Shown here: piece after piece, positions 9,041 to 17,430 of the stretch
How positions within the stretch are numbered: position 1 is the first letter of the stretch
Layout of the letters: every line of letters begins with the position of its first letter
Assembly (NCBI RefSeq): GCF_049800675.1
Contig: NZ_JBLOOT010000004.1
Coordinates: 387,506 to 451,505 of the forward strand
DNA from: Cauispirillum nitrogeniifigens
GTDB taxonomy: Bacteria; Pseudomonadota; Alphaproteobacteria; Rhodospirillales; Rhodospirillaceae
Reading direction: 5' to 3'
DNA length: 64,000 nucleotides
Position numbers and translations under genes: made by a program
The notes under the pieces: generated by a model
Told to the model about the DNA's origin: nothing
Seen by the model: only the letters and a program-made list of their open reading frames with translations
Database searches by the model: none

Positions 9041-9409
9041 ATGAAGTCGTGTCTGATCGTCGATGATTCCAAGGTCATCCGCATGGTGGCCAAGAAGATC
9101 CTCCAGGAACTGAGCTTCCAGACGGTGGAGGCCGAGGACGGCAAGACCGCCCTGGATCGGTGCGGGGAGAACATGCCCGATGCCGTCCTGCTGGACTGGA
9201 ACATGCCGGTCATGAACGGCATCGAGTTCCTGCGCGAACTGCGCAAGATGCCCGGCGGCGATGGTCCCAAGGTGGTGTTCTGCACCACCGAGAATGACAT
9301 CGAGCACATCCAGGAAGCGATCGAAGCCGGCGCCAACGAATACATCATGAAGCCGTTCGACAGCGAGATCCTGCAGGCGAAGTTCGTGCAGGTCGGCCTG
9401 CTCGATTAA
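9041..9409 (+). CDS. cheY: Chemotaxis response regulator CheY
   Basis: A 122-residue single-domain receiver. It has the acidic pair in CLIVDDS, phospho-acceptor Asp in AVLLDWNMPVMNG, the conserved Thr in VVFCTTEND and the Lys in YIMKPFDSEI. Phosphorylated CheY binds the flagellar motor switch and changes rotation. It lies 165 bases after cheA and 40 bases before cheB in the same direction. An AGGGA element precedes the ATG; the longer in-frame extension begins inside non-coding leader. Confidence 0.9.
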   Translation: MKSCLIVDDSKVIRMVAKKILQELSFQTVEAEDGKTALDRCGENMPDAVLLDWNMPVMNGIEFLRELRKMPGGDGPKVVFCTTENDIEHIQEAIEAGANEYIMKPFDSEILQAKFVQVGLLD

Positions 9410-9449
9410 CCGCGAACAGAAGCCTGGGGCGTTCAGGGGGTAGCACTTG

Positions 9450-10664
9450 GTGTCTGGTGACAACAGCGTTGGCGAACAGCCGTACCGTGTCATGGTGGTC
9501 GATGACTCCGCTGTCGTGCGGGGTCTGGAAACCCGCATGCTTGAATCCGATCCCGCCATTCAGGTGATCGCCTCGGTGGGCAACGGCGAGGCGGCCATCC
9601 GCGCGCTGGAGCGCCACGACGTCGAGGTCGTGGTGCTGGATATCGAGATGCCCGTGATGGACGGCCTGACCGCCCTGCCCAAGATCCTGGAGAGGGCGCC
9701 GGGCGTGCGGGTCATCATGTCTTCGACGCTGACCCAGAAGAATGCCGAGGTGTCGCTGCGCGCCCTGGAACTGGGGGCCACTGACTACGTCTCGAAGCCG
9801 ACGTCTTCGCGCGAGCTGACCGGCGGCACCGACTTCAGGACCGAGTTGATCGAAAAGGTCAAGGTGCTGGGCCAGTCGGCCCGCCGCAACGCCGCCGGGC
9901 GCCCGCGTGCCGGCGCGGCAGCCGCCGCCGCCGCGCCGGCCGCGCGTCAGGCTTTCGCCCGGCCCGGCACCGCCCCGGCTGCCGCGCCCCGGCCGACCTC
10001 CATGCGCGCCGCCGCGGCCGCCGCTCCGGCATCGTCGATCGTGCCGCCGCGCGTCGTGACCCTGCGCCAGCCGGGCCGTGAAAAGCCCGACGTCATCGCC
10101 ATCGGCAGTTCCACGGGCGGTCCGCAGGCGCTGTTCAACGTGCTGACCGCGCTGAAGAAGGGCGGCGGGGTGACCCAGCCGATCCTCATCACCCAGCACA
10201 TGCCGGCGACCTTCACCACCATTCTGGCCGACCACATCTCGCGGATTTCGGGGCTGCCGGCCAAGGAAGGGCAGGACGGCGACGCCATCGTCGGCGGTCA
10301 GGTCTACATCGCCCCCGGTGACTTCCACATGCTGGTGGAGACGCGGGGCACCAACAAGATCATCAAGCTCGACAAGGGCCCGCCGGAAAACTTCTGCCGG
10401 CCGTCTGTCGATCCCATGTTCCGCTCCATCGCCAAGGCGTGGGGCGGCCGGGTGATCGCGGCGGTGCTGACCGGAATGGGCTCGGACGGGGCGAAGGGCG
10501 GTCAGGTGATCGTCGATGCCGGCGGCACCGTCATTGCCCAGGACGAGGCCACCAGCGTGGTCTGGGGCATGCCCGGCGCAACCGCCCATGCGGGCGTGTG
10601 CAGCGCCGTCGTGCCGCTGGACGAGGTCGCCCCCTACATCCTGAAGATGGCGAGGCGCGCCTGA
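9450..10664 (+). CDS. cheB: Chemotaxis protein-glutamate methylesterase CheB
   Basis: A protein of about 404 residues. The N-terminal receiver domain (VMVVDDSAV, acceptor Asp in VVVLDIEMPVMDG) is joined by an Ala/Pro-rich linker to the C-terminal methylesterase. The catalytic triad motifs are visible: IGSSTGGPQAL (Ser), ITQHMPATFT (His) and TGMGSDGAKGG (Asp). It removes methyl groups from, and deamidates, chemoreceptors to adapt signalling. A GTG start at 9450 is preferred because the AGGGGG site at 9435-9440 is well placed; the adjacent TTG at 9447 is also possible. It ends two bases before the cheR start codon. Confidence 0.92.
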   Translation: MSGDNSVGEQPYRVMVVDDSAVVRGLETRMLESDPAIQVIASVGNGEAAIRALERHDVEVVVLDIEMPVMDGLTALPKILERAPGVRVIMSSTLTQKNAEVSLRALELGATDYVSKPTSSRELTGGTDFRTELIEKVKVLGQSARRNAAGRPRAGAAAAAAAPAARQAFARPGTAPAAAPRPTSMRAAAAAAPASSIVPPRVVTLRQPGREKPDVIAIGSSTGGPQALFNVLTALKKGGGVTQPILITQHMPATFTTILADHISRISGLPAKEGQDGDAIVGGQVYIAPGDFHMLVETRGTNKIIKLDKGPPENFCRPSVDPMFRSIAKAWGGRVIAAVLTGMGSDGAKGGQVIVDAGGTVIAQDEATSVVWGMPGATAHAGVCSAVVPLDEVAPYILKMARRA

Positions 10665-10666
10665 CC

Positions 10667-11515
10667 ATGAAGCCAGACGATTTCGACTTCCTCGCCAAGC
10701 TGGTCAAGGACAGCTCCGGGCTGGTCCTGACCAAGGACAAGGCGTACCTGCTGGAAAGCCGGCTCATGCCGGTGGCCCGCAAGCGCGGCTTCAAGGGCCT
10801 TGAGGATCTGGTCGCCAAGCTGCGCCTGGGCGACCGCACCCTCGCCGAGGACGTCACCGAGGCGATGACGACCAACGAGTCGTTCTTCTTCCGCGACCAG
10901 AAGCCGTTCGACCAGTTCCGCCAGGTGGTGCTGCCCAACCTGCTCAAGACCCGCGCCACCAAGAAGTCCTTCCGCATCTGGTGCGCGGCCGCGTCGTCGG
11001 GCCAGGAGCCGTACTCGCTGGCCATGATCCTCAAGGAGGAGGCCGCCCGGCTGGCCGGCTGGCGCACCGAGATCGTCGGCACAGACATCAGCCGCGACAT
11101 CCTTCAGAAGGCCCGCGCCGGCCTGTACTCCCAGTTCGAGGTGCAGCGCGGCCTGCCCATCCAGTTGCTGGTCAAGTACTTCAAGAAGCGCGATGACCAG
11201 TGGGAAATCGACCCCGCTATCCGCGCCATGGTCCAGTACAAGGAATGGAACCTGCTCCAGGACCTGCGCGCGCTGGGCACCTTCGACGTGGTGTTCTGCC
11301 GCAACGTGCTGATCTACTTCGACCAGCCGACCAAGGGTAAGGTGCTGGAGTCCATGGCCAAGCAGATGACCGAGGACGGCGTCCTCTATCTGGGCGGCGC
11401 CGAGACGGTGCTGGGCATCTCCGACAAGTTCAAGCCCATCCCCGGCCAGCGCGGCGTCTACGCCGTGATCAACAATCCCAACTTCGCGGGAACCTCGCTC
11501 GGCGCGGCGCCGTAG
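10667..11515 (+). CDS. cheR: Chemotaxis protein methyltransferase CheR
   Basis: A 282-residue protein. The N-terminal helical domain carries DSSGLVLTKDKAYLLESRL. The SAM-binding methyltransferase domain has FRIWCAAASSGQEPYSLAM, the conserved GTDIS motif, FDVVFCRNVLIYFD and GVLYLGGAET. It methylates receptor glutamates, opposing CheB. The ATG follows the cheB stop by two bases, so it is the last gene of the cheA-cheY-cheB-cheR operon. An inverted-repeat element begins 37 bases after its stop. Confidence 0.93.
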   Translation: MKPDDFDFLAKLVKDSSGLVLTKDKAYLLESRLMPVARKRGFKGLEDLVAKLRLGDRTLAEDVTEAMTTNESFFFRDQKPFDQFRQVVLPNLLKTRATKKSFRIWCAAASSGQEPYSLAMILKEEAARLAGWRTEIVGTDISRDILQKARAGLYSQFEVQRGLPIQLLVKYFKKRDDQWEIDPAIRAMVQYKEWNLLQDLRALGTFDVVFCRNVLIYFDQPTKGKVLESMAKQMTEDGVLYLGGAETVLGISDKFKPIPGQRGVYAVINNPNFAGTSLGAAP

Positions 11516-11551
11516 GGGCGCGGCGCCGGGTTCCGTCTTCGGGTTCGGGTG

Positions 11552-11699
11552 AACCACCAAGACACCAAGGCACCAAGAGGGCCGCGCATGGCGCCGGCGT
11601 GGCCGGAAAAGCCGCGCGCAGCGCAACCCGCTCCGCTGTCGATGATCCGCCTGCGGCGCCGTTTTGACGGTGCCTTGGTGCCTTGGTGTCTTGGTGGTT
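11552..11699. repeat. Inverted-repeat element built from ACCAAG-type 9-mers (MITE/REP-like)
   Basis: A 148-base element between cheR and nadK. Perfect 26-base inverted arms lie at 11552-11577 and 11674-11699. Each arm is itself about three copies of a 9-base period with the core CACCAAG. The arms could fold into a long hairpin. A shorter relative with the same AACCACCAAG ends is present at 62505-62584. The pattern suggests a non-autonomous dispersed repeat; no coding capacity was seen. Confidence 0.75.
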
Positions 11700-11718
11700 A
11701 CCCCACCTCGCCCCACCC

Positions 11719-12486
11719 CTATGCCATGAACTGCTCGCTGAGGATCCGTTCTTCCAGGTTGTGTTCCGGGTCGAACAGGATGGACAGCACGACGCTGCGG
11801 TCTTCGCGCACCTCGACGCGGCGGACATCGCGGACCTCGGTGTAGTCGGCCACCGCCGACACCGGGCGCTTGTCGCTGTCGAGCACGTCGATGATCACGG
11901 TGGCGCGGTGGGGCAGGATGGCGCCGCGCCAGCGGCGCGGGCGGAAGGCCGAGATGGGGGTCAGGGCCATGACGTTGGCGCCCATCGGCAGGATCGGCCC
12001 GTGGGCCGACAGATTATAGGCCGTGGATCCGGCGGCGGTGCACACCAGGACGCCGTCGCAGACCAGTTCGGACAGGCGTTCGCGGCTGTCGATGGTGATG
12101 CGCAGCTTGGCCGCCTGGCGGGTTTCGCGCAGCAGCGACACCTCGTTGATGGCCAGGGCCTCGTGCTGGCGGCCGTCCACCGTGTCGGCCTTCATGCGCA
12201 GCGGATGCAGGGTCACGGGCTGGGCGCGCTTCAGGCGGGCGGGCAGGTCGTCCTCGCGGAAGGCGTTCATGAGGAAGCCGACGGTGCCCCGGTGCATGCC
12301 GTAGATGGGCTTCCCCAGCGCCATGTAGCGGTGCAGGCTTTCCAGCATGAAGCCGTCGCCCCCCAGGGCGACGATGACGTCGGCGCTGTCCGGGGGGACG
12401 TGGCCGTAGCGATGGCGGAAGCGCATCAACGCCTCCTGGGCGGCCGGACTGTCGGCGGCGACGAAGGCGACGTTCTCAGGATTCAT
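11719..12486 (-). CDS. nadK: NAD kinase
   Basis: A 255-residue protein with the NAD kinase signatures: VIVALGGDGFML (GGDG at residues 42-45), INEVSLLR (NE/D motif), and DGVLVCTAAGSTAYNLSAHGPI, the glycine-rich stretch that binds NAD. It phosphorylates NAD to NADP in the cytoplasm. It is somewhat short at the N-terminus, as is common for alphaproteobacterial NadK. Start at the ATG giving MNPENVAF. It lies 59 bases after moaA in the same direction and may share its transcript. Confidence 0.92.
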   Translation of the reverse strand: MNPENVAFVAADSPAAQEALMRFRHRYGHVPPDSADVIVALGGDGFMLESLHRYMALGKPIYGMHRGTVGFLMNAFREDDLPARLKRAQPVTLHPLRMKADTVDGRQHEALAINEVSLLRETRQAAKLRITIDSRERLSELVCDGVLVCTAAGSTAYNLSAHGPILPMGANVMALTPISAFRPRRWRGAILPHRATVIIDVLDSDKRPVSAVADYTEVRDVRRVEVREDRSVVLSILFDPEHNLEERILSEQFMA

Positions 12487-12545
12487 GGTGGGGGCCGGCC
12501 TGACAGGGGAGGGAGGCGCAGTATAGCGCCTCCCGGGGGCATCGG

Positions 12546-13544
12546 TCAGCCCCCCGTCACGCTCATGTGGCGCGGCACCGCCGGTTCGTTCTGGCGGTCG
12601 ATGATGAAGTCGTGGCCCTTGGGCTTGCGGCCGATGGCCTCGGCGATGGCGTCGTCCAGCGCGGCGCGGTCGCCCGGATGGTCGCGCAGCACCCGCCGCA
12701 GGTCGGCCTGATCCTCCTGCCCCAGGCACATGTAGAGCTGCCCGGTGCAGGTTAGCCGCACGCGGTTGCAGCTTTCACAGAAGTTGTGCGACAGCGGCGT
12801 GATGAAGCCGATGCGCTGGCCGGTTTCGGCCACGTCGACGTAGCGGGCCGGGCCGCCGGTGGCATAGTCGGTGTCCCGCAGGGTCCAGCGCCGCGACAGG
12901 TCGGCGCGGACCTCGGACAGGGGCAGGTGGGTTTCCTCGCGGCTGTCGGCGATCTCGCCCATGGGCATGGTTTCGATGAAGGTCAGGTCGAAGCCGTTCC
13001 CGCCGCACCAGCGGACCAGATCGTCGATCTCCATGTCGTTGACCCCGCGCAGGGCCACGGTGTTGATCTTGACCTTCAGGCCGGCGGCCTTGGCCGCGCC
13101 CAGCCCCTCCAGCACCTTGTCGAGGTCGCCCCAGCGGCTGACGCGGCGGAACTTGTCGGAATCCAGGGTATCGAGCGACACGTTGATGCGCTTCACCCCG
13201 CAGTCGGCCAGTTCGGCGGCGTAGCGGGCGAGCTGCGTGCCGTTGGTGGTCAGCGTCACTTCGCGCAGGCCCTGGCCGGCGCCGCTGCCCAGGCGCCGGC
13301 CCAGGGCGTGGAACAACTGCATGACGTTCTTGCGCACCAGCGGCTCGCCGCCGGTGATGCGGATCTTGTCGACCCCGCTGTCGATGAATGCCCCGCAGAC
13401 CTGCTCCAGTTCCTCCAGGGACAGCAGGTCCTTCTTCGGCAGGAACGTCATCTCCTCCGCCATGCAGTAGACGCAGCGGAGATCGCACCGATCAGTGACG
13501 GACACGCGCAGGTACGTGACCTGGCGGCCAAAGGGGTCGAACAT
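12546..13544 (-). CDS. moaA: GTP 3',8-cyclase MoaA (molybdenum cofactor biosynthesis)
   Basis: A 332-residue radical SAM enzyme. Its N-terminal CxxxCxxC cluster is C20-C24-C27 (TDRCDLRCVYC). The GGEPLVR SAM motif and the C-terminal second cluster CESCNRVRLTCTGQLYMC are both present, and the protein ends in the conserved Gly-Gly required for activity. It rearranges GTP in the first step of molybdopterin synthesis. The ATG at 13544 has a GGAGG site seven bases upstream, which decides against the TTG five codons earlier. Confidence 0.95.
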   Translation of the reverse strand: MFDPFGRQVTYLRVSVTDRCDLRCVYCMAEEMTFLPKKDLLSLEELEQVCGAFIDSGVDKIRITGGEPLVRKNVMQLFHALGRRLGSGAGQGLREVTLTTNGTQLARYAAELADCGVKRINVSLDTLDSDKFRRVSRWGDLDKVLEGLGAAKAAGLKVKINTVALRGVNDMEIDDLVRWCGGNGFDLTFIETMPMGEIADSREETHLPLSEVRADLSRRWTLRDTDYATGGPARYVDVAETGQRIGFITPLSHNFCESCNRVRLTCTGQLYMCLGQEDQADLRRVLRDHPGDRAALDDAIAEAIGRKPKGHDFIIDRQNEPAVPRHMSVTGG

Positions 13545-13767
13545 GGACAGTGCCTCCAAGACTTTCCCTCAAGGTAGGGGGACGAGGGGGCCGCGTCAAA
13601 CCATCGCGGCGATGAGCCTCCCGTGCCGGGCGGTTTCGCAGGTGCACACACGAAGGAACCGATCTACCGTCCTGGCCCATGCTGCGGTATGGTACGAAAA
13701 TCTTAAGAAAATTATGGTCCCGTTGTCCGGAACGTCCGGCCTGTGGCCAAAAGAGGGGGAAGTCTCC

Positions 13768-15825
13768 ATGAACGGTTTCCTGTGCAACCGGCCGATCGGC
13801 CTGCGCATCGCCGTGGCGCTGCTGCTGCCCGTGCTCGGTTTGGTGTTCTTCGCCGGCGCGCTGGTGCTTGAACGCCGTGCCGTGATGAGCGAGATGGCCG
13901 ACCTTCAGCGACTGGCCGCCGTGGCGCCGGATTTCTCGGCCGTGGTGCACGAGTTGCAGAAGGAACGCGGAAACTCCGCCGGCTACATCGGCGCCAAGGG
14001 CGGGGCCTTCACCGCCACCCTGGAGGCGCAGCGCCGCGCCACCGACGGAGCCCTGGCGCGGCTGCGCGGCACCCTTGATGCCTTTGACGGCGCGGTCTAC
14101 GGCGCCGACTTCGTGCGCCGGGTCGACGCGCAGCGCCGCCGCCTGGACGAACTGGCCGGCGTGCGCGCCAAGGTCAGCGACTTCTCCATGCCCATGGGCG
14201 ACATGGCGGGCTGGTACACCAGCACCATCGCCGGGCTGCTGGATGTCGTCGGCACCATGGGCACGCTGAGCGCCGACGCCGCCGTGACGCGCTCCATCAC
14301 CGCCTACATCGCCTTCCTCCAGGCCAAGGAGCGCGCCGGCATCGAGCGCGCCATGGGCTCCAACGGCTTTTCCGCCGGCGCCTTCGCGCCGCCGGTCTAC
14401 CAGCGCTTCGTCGGCCTGATCGCCGAGCAGCAGGCGTTCCTGTCGCTGTTCCGCGCCTTCGGCGCGCCGGAGCTGATCACCGCCCTGGACGGCGTGCTCG
14501 CCGGCGGCCCGGCCAAGGAGGTCGAGCGCATGCGCGCCGCCGCCCTGGACAGCCCGAACAGCGGCTCTACCGGCGGGGTCACCGGCCCCGATTGGTTCAA
14601 GACCATCACCGCCAAGATCGACGCCCTGAAGGAGGTCGAGGACCTTGTCTCCAAGGCCCTGATCGCCCAGGCCGAGGGGGCCGAGGCGAAGGCCTTCAAC
14701 GCCTTCCTGGTGACGCTCGGCGCCGTCGTGGTGCTGCTGGCGGCCACCGCCCTGCTGGTCACCGTGGTGGTGCGCGGCATCACCCGTCCGATCGCCCTGC
14801 TGACCAAGGACATGGGCCTGCTGGCCGAGGGCGACCGCACCGTCGCCATCGACGGCGTGCATCGCGGCGACGAGATCGGCGCCATGTCGCGGGCCGTGCA
14901 GGTGTTCAAGGATGCCATGATCCACAACGACCAGATGCGCGAGGATCAGGCCCGCGAGCAGGCCGCCCGCGTCGCCCATGCCGAGCGCCTGGACGCCCTG
15001 GCCCGCACCTTCGACACCGGCGTCAGCGGCCTGCTGGAAACGGTGGCCTCGGCGACGACGGAACTGGAGGCTTCGGCCGGCAGCATGTCGGCCATTGCCG
15101 AAGAGACCAGCGCCCAGGCGACCTCGGTCGCCGCCGCCGCCGAGGAAGCCAGCGGCAACGTCCAGACCGTCGCCGCCGCCGCCGAGGAACTGTCCGCCTC
15201 CATCCACGAGATCGGCCGCCAGGTCGCCGAGTCCGCCTCCATCGCCCGCGGCGCCGCCGAAAAGGCGCGCGAGACGGATGCCCTGGTGCGCGGGCTGGCC
15301 GAGGCCGCCCATCGCATCGGCGAGGTGGTGGCGCTGATCACCGACATTGCCGACCAGACCAACCTGCTGGCCCTGAACGCGACCATCGAGGCGGCCCGCG
15401 CCGGAGACGCCGGCAAGGGCTTCGCCGTCGTCGCCAACGAGGTCAAGAACCTCGCCAACCAGACGGCACGGGCCACCGAAGACATCCGCGCCCAGATCGC
15501 CAACGTGCAGGAGGAAACCCAGCGGGCGGCCAGCGCCATCGGCGAGATCGTCGATGTCGTCCAGCAGGTCAACGAAGTGTCGGCGGCCATCGCCAGCGCG
15601 GTGGAGGAGCAGAACGCCGCCACCCAGGAAATCTCCCGCAACGTGCAGGAGGCCGCCAACGGCACCCAGTCGGTCAGCCAGACCATCCAGAACGTCACCG
15701 GCGCGGCGCAGGAGGCTGGCAGCGCCTCCTCGCAGGTGCAGACCGCCTCGGCCCAGGTCGCCGGCGAGGCCGAGAACCTGCGGGCCATGGTGCAGAAGTT
15801 CCTGGCCGACGTGCGCTCGGCATAG
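13768..15825 (+). CDS. Methyl-accepting chemotaxis protein with NIT-type sensor domain
   Basis: A protein of about 685 residues. TM1 is at about 12-33. A periplasmic region of about 275 residues matches the nitrate/nitrite-sensing NIT fold, with HELQKERGNSAGYI and AFLQAKERAGIERAMGSNGFSAG as typical motifs. TM2 is at about 312-335. A HAMP domain (GDEIGAMSRAVQVF) follows, then a cytoplasmic signalling region with the hairpin tip DQTNLLALNATIEAARAGDAGKGFAVVANEV. By family, the input is probably a small oxyanion, but that is inference. Start at the ATG after GAGGGGGA (13753-13760). It is divergent from moaA. Confidence 0.9.
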   Translation: MNGFLCNRPIGLRIAVALLLPVLGLVFFAGALVLERRAVMSEMADLQRLAAVAPDFSAVVHELQKERGNSAGYIGAKGGAFTATLEAQRRATDGALARLRGTLDAFDGAVYGADFVRRVDAQRRRLDELAGVRAKVSDFSMPMGDMAGWYTSTIAGLLDVVGTMGTLSADAAVTRSITAYIAFLQAKERAGIERAMGSNGFSAGAFAPPVYQRFVGLIAEQQAFLSLFRAFGAPELITALDGVLAGGPAKEVERMRAAALDSPNSGSTGGVTGPDWFKTITAKIDALKEVEDLVSKALIAQAEGAEAKAFNAFLVTLGAVVVLLAATALLVTVVVRGITRPIALLTKDMGLLAEGDRTVAIDGVHRGDEIGAMSRAVQVFKDAMIHNDQMREDQAREQAARVAHAERLDALARTFDTGVSGLLETVASATTELEASAGSMSAIAEETSAQATSVAAAAEEASGNVQTVAAAAEELSASIHEIGRQVAESASIARGAAEKARETDALVRGLAEAAHRIGEVVALITDIADQTNLLALNATIEAARAGDAGKGFAVVANEVKNLANQTARATEDIRAQIANVQEETQRAASAIGEIVDVVQQVNEVSAAIASAVEEQNAATQEISRNVQEAANGTQSVSQTIQNVTGAAQEAGSASSQVQTASAQVAGEAENLRAMVQKFLADVRSA

Positions 15826-15852
15826 ACCCCCCGACATCGGGTGAGAGGATAA

Positions 15853-15889
15853 GGGCGGGCGCCGATGAACCGGCGCCCGCCCTTTCTTT
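15853..15889 (+). terminator. Intrinsic terminator after the NIT-domain chemoreceptor
   Basis: A 12-base perfect GC-rich stem (15853-15864 with 15871-15882), six-base loop, followed by a T-rich run TTTCTTT. It lies 28 bases after the stop codon of the chemoreceptor gene. Confidence 0.9.
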
Positions 15890-15915
15890 CTGGCGTCCCC
15901 GCGCGCGGGGCGTGT

Positions 15916-15960
15916 GTCCGGGAAACCGGACAGCGGTGCCGACTGTCCGGTTTCCCGGAC
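15916..15960. promoter_or_regulatory. Palindromic operator-like cluster
   Basis: Perfect 18-base inverted repeat (15916-15933 and 15943-15960, nine-base spacer). Each arm contains its own dyad TCCGG-N4-CCGGA (15917-15930 and 15946-15959). A third, one-mismatch dyad TCTGG-N4-CCGGA lies at 16017-16030. Repeated dyads of this kind in front of a transporter operon suggest a dimeric regulator binding cooperatively. The regulator is not identified in the window. Confidence 0.6.
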
Positions 15961-16084
15961 GTGGCGGCTTAACCTCCTGAAACAAAATTGGAAATAGAGG
16001 CCGCTTCCGGGTGTTGTCTGGAAAGCCGGACGGTATCGCTCGGGCAGGACGGCGGGAACTGGCGCAACTCCTGGGGCTACGGGT

Positions 16085-16100
16085 TGGCACGGAACTTGAT
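16085..16100 (+). promoter_or_regulatory. Possible sigma-54 promoter for the ABC importer operon
   Basis: TGGCACG-N4-TTGAT matches the sigma-54 consensus TGGCACG-N4-TTGC(A/T) except that the -12 GC is GA. Spacing is exact. It ends about 58 bases upstream of the substrate-binding protein start codon. The -12 mismatch lowers confidence. Confidence 0.45.
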
Positions 16101-16157
16101 ACGCCTGTCGGCAAAGCCTCCGGCAGAGGGGCTTTCGTGAACCAGAGGAGGAACTCC

Positions 16158-17360
16158 ATGACGTTGTCCCGGATCATCGGGGCGGCCGTTGCCGCGACCG
16201 CTCTCGCCACCGTCACCGCGTCGGCCGCCTGGGCCGCCGACACCATCAAGCTCGCCCACGTCTACGGCAAGACCGGGGCCCTGGAGGCCTACGGCAAGCA
16301 GTCGCACACCGGCCTGATGATGGGCCTGGAATACCTGACCGGCGGCACCATGGAGGTGGCCGGCAAGAAGATCGAGGTGATCGAGAAGGACACCCAGGGC
16401 AAGCCCGACCAGGGCCGCGCCCTGCTGGCCGAGGCCTACGGCGACGACGACGCCGACCTGGCGGTCGGGCCGGTGTCCTCGGGCGTGGCGCTGGCCATGC
16501 TGCCGGTCGCCGCCGACTACCGCAAGGTCCTGGTGGTCGAGCCCGCCGTCGCCGACAGCATCACCGGCGAGAACTGGAACGAGTACGTGTTCCGCACCGC
16601 CCGCAACTCGTCCCAGGACGCCATCGCCAACGCCAAGGCGCTGGGCCGGCCGGGAGTGAAGATCGCCACCCTGGCCCAGGACTATGCCTTCGGCCGCGAC
16701 GGCGTGGCGGCGTTCAAGGAGGCCCTGAAGGCCACCGGGGCGGAGATCGTGTTCGAGGAATACGCCCCGACCGATACCAAGGACTTCACCGCCCACGGCC
16801 AGCGCCTGTTCGATGCCCTCAAGGGCGTGGAGGGCGACAAGAAGATCTTCGTCATCTGGGCCGGCAGCGGCAATCCGCTGGGCAAGCTCAAGGCGATGGC
16901 GCCGGAACGCTACGGCATCGACCTCGCCAGCGGCGGCAACATCCTGCCGGCCATGGCCGCCTACAAGGACCTGCCCGGCATGCAGGGGGCGACGTATTAC
17001 TACTACGAGATCCCGCAGAACGACATGAACGCCTGGCTGGTCAAGGAACACATGGCCCGCACCGGCGAGCCGCCGGACTTCTTCACCGCCGGCGGCTTCG
17101 CGGCGGCGTCGGCCGTCGTCACCGCGCTGAAGAAGACCAACGGTGACACCGACAGCGACGGGCTGATCAAGGCCATGGAAGGCATGACCTTCATGACGCC
17201 CAAGGGCGAGATGACCTTCCGCCCGGAGGATCACCAGGCCATGCAGGAAATGTACGCCTTCGAGATCGAGGCCCGGCCCGATGTCGCCTGGGGCGTGCCC
17301 AAGCTGGTCGAGGTGATCAAGCCCGCCGACATGGACGTCCCCGTCCGCAACAAGCGCTGA
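16158..17360 (+). CDS. Periplasmic substrate-binding protein of a branched-chain amino acid (HAAT) type ABC importer
   Basis: A 400-residue protein with a Sec signal peptide ending in SAAWAA (cleavage near residue 28). The mature part is a type I periplasmic binding fold of the Leu/Ile/Val/amide-binding class: TIKLAHVYGKTGALEAYGKQ, the VGPVSSGVALAMLPVA hinge region, and RNSSQDAIANAK. It captures the substrate for the four downstream transporter genes. The ligand cannot be inferred reliably; relatives bind amino acids, amides, urea or aromatic acids. Start at the ATG after AGAGGAGG. It is first in a co-directional operon of six. Confidence 0.88.
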   Translation: MTLSRIIGAAVAATALATVTASAAWAADTIKLAHVYGKTGALEAYGKQSHTGLMMGLEYLTGGTMEVAGKKIEVIEKDTQGKPDQGRALLAEAYGDDDADLAVGPVSSGVALAMLPVAADYRKVLVVEPAVADSITGENWNEYVFRTARNSSQDAIANAKALGRPGVKIATLAQDYAFGRDGVAAFKEALKATGAEIVFEEYAPTDTKDFTAHGQRLFDALKGVEGDKKIFVIWAGSGNPLGKLKAMAPERYGIDLASGGNILPAMAAYKDLPGMQGATYYYYEIPQNDMNAWLVKEHMARTGEPPDFFTAGGFAAASAVVTALKKTNGDTDSDGLIKAMEGMTFMTPKGEMTFRPEDHQAMQEMYAFEIEARPDVAWGVPKLVEVIKPADMDVPVRNKR

Positions 17361-17430
17361 GGTCCCCCGCGTCCCGCCGCCTCCGCCCGGTGCGGGGGCG
17401 GCGGATGGGGATGCGGAAGCGGAGGTTCCC

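Larger units (their letters stand above)
15826..16157 (+). promoter_or_regulatory. Intergenic regulatory region before the ABC importer
   Basis: This 332-base gap holds, in order, an intrinsic terminator for the chemoreceptor gene, an 18-base perfect inverted repeat made of two TCCGG-N4-CCGGA dyads, a third related dyad at 16017-16030, and a sigma-54-like promoter at 16085-16100. The last feature before the substrate-binding protein gene is the ribosome-binding site AGAGGAGG at 16144-16151. The parts are listed separately. Confidence 0.65.

Noticed and set aside
13721..13740. TCCGG-containing direct repeat before the NIT chemoreceptor, compared with the TCCGG-N4-CCGGA operator
   Set aside because: It is a direct and not an inverted repeat, and short GC words of this kind are expected by chance in this genome.
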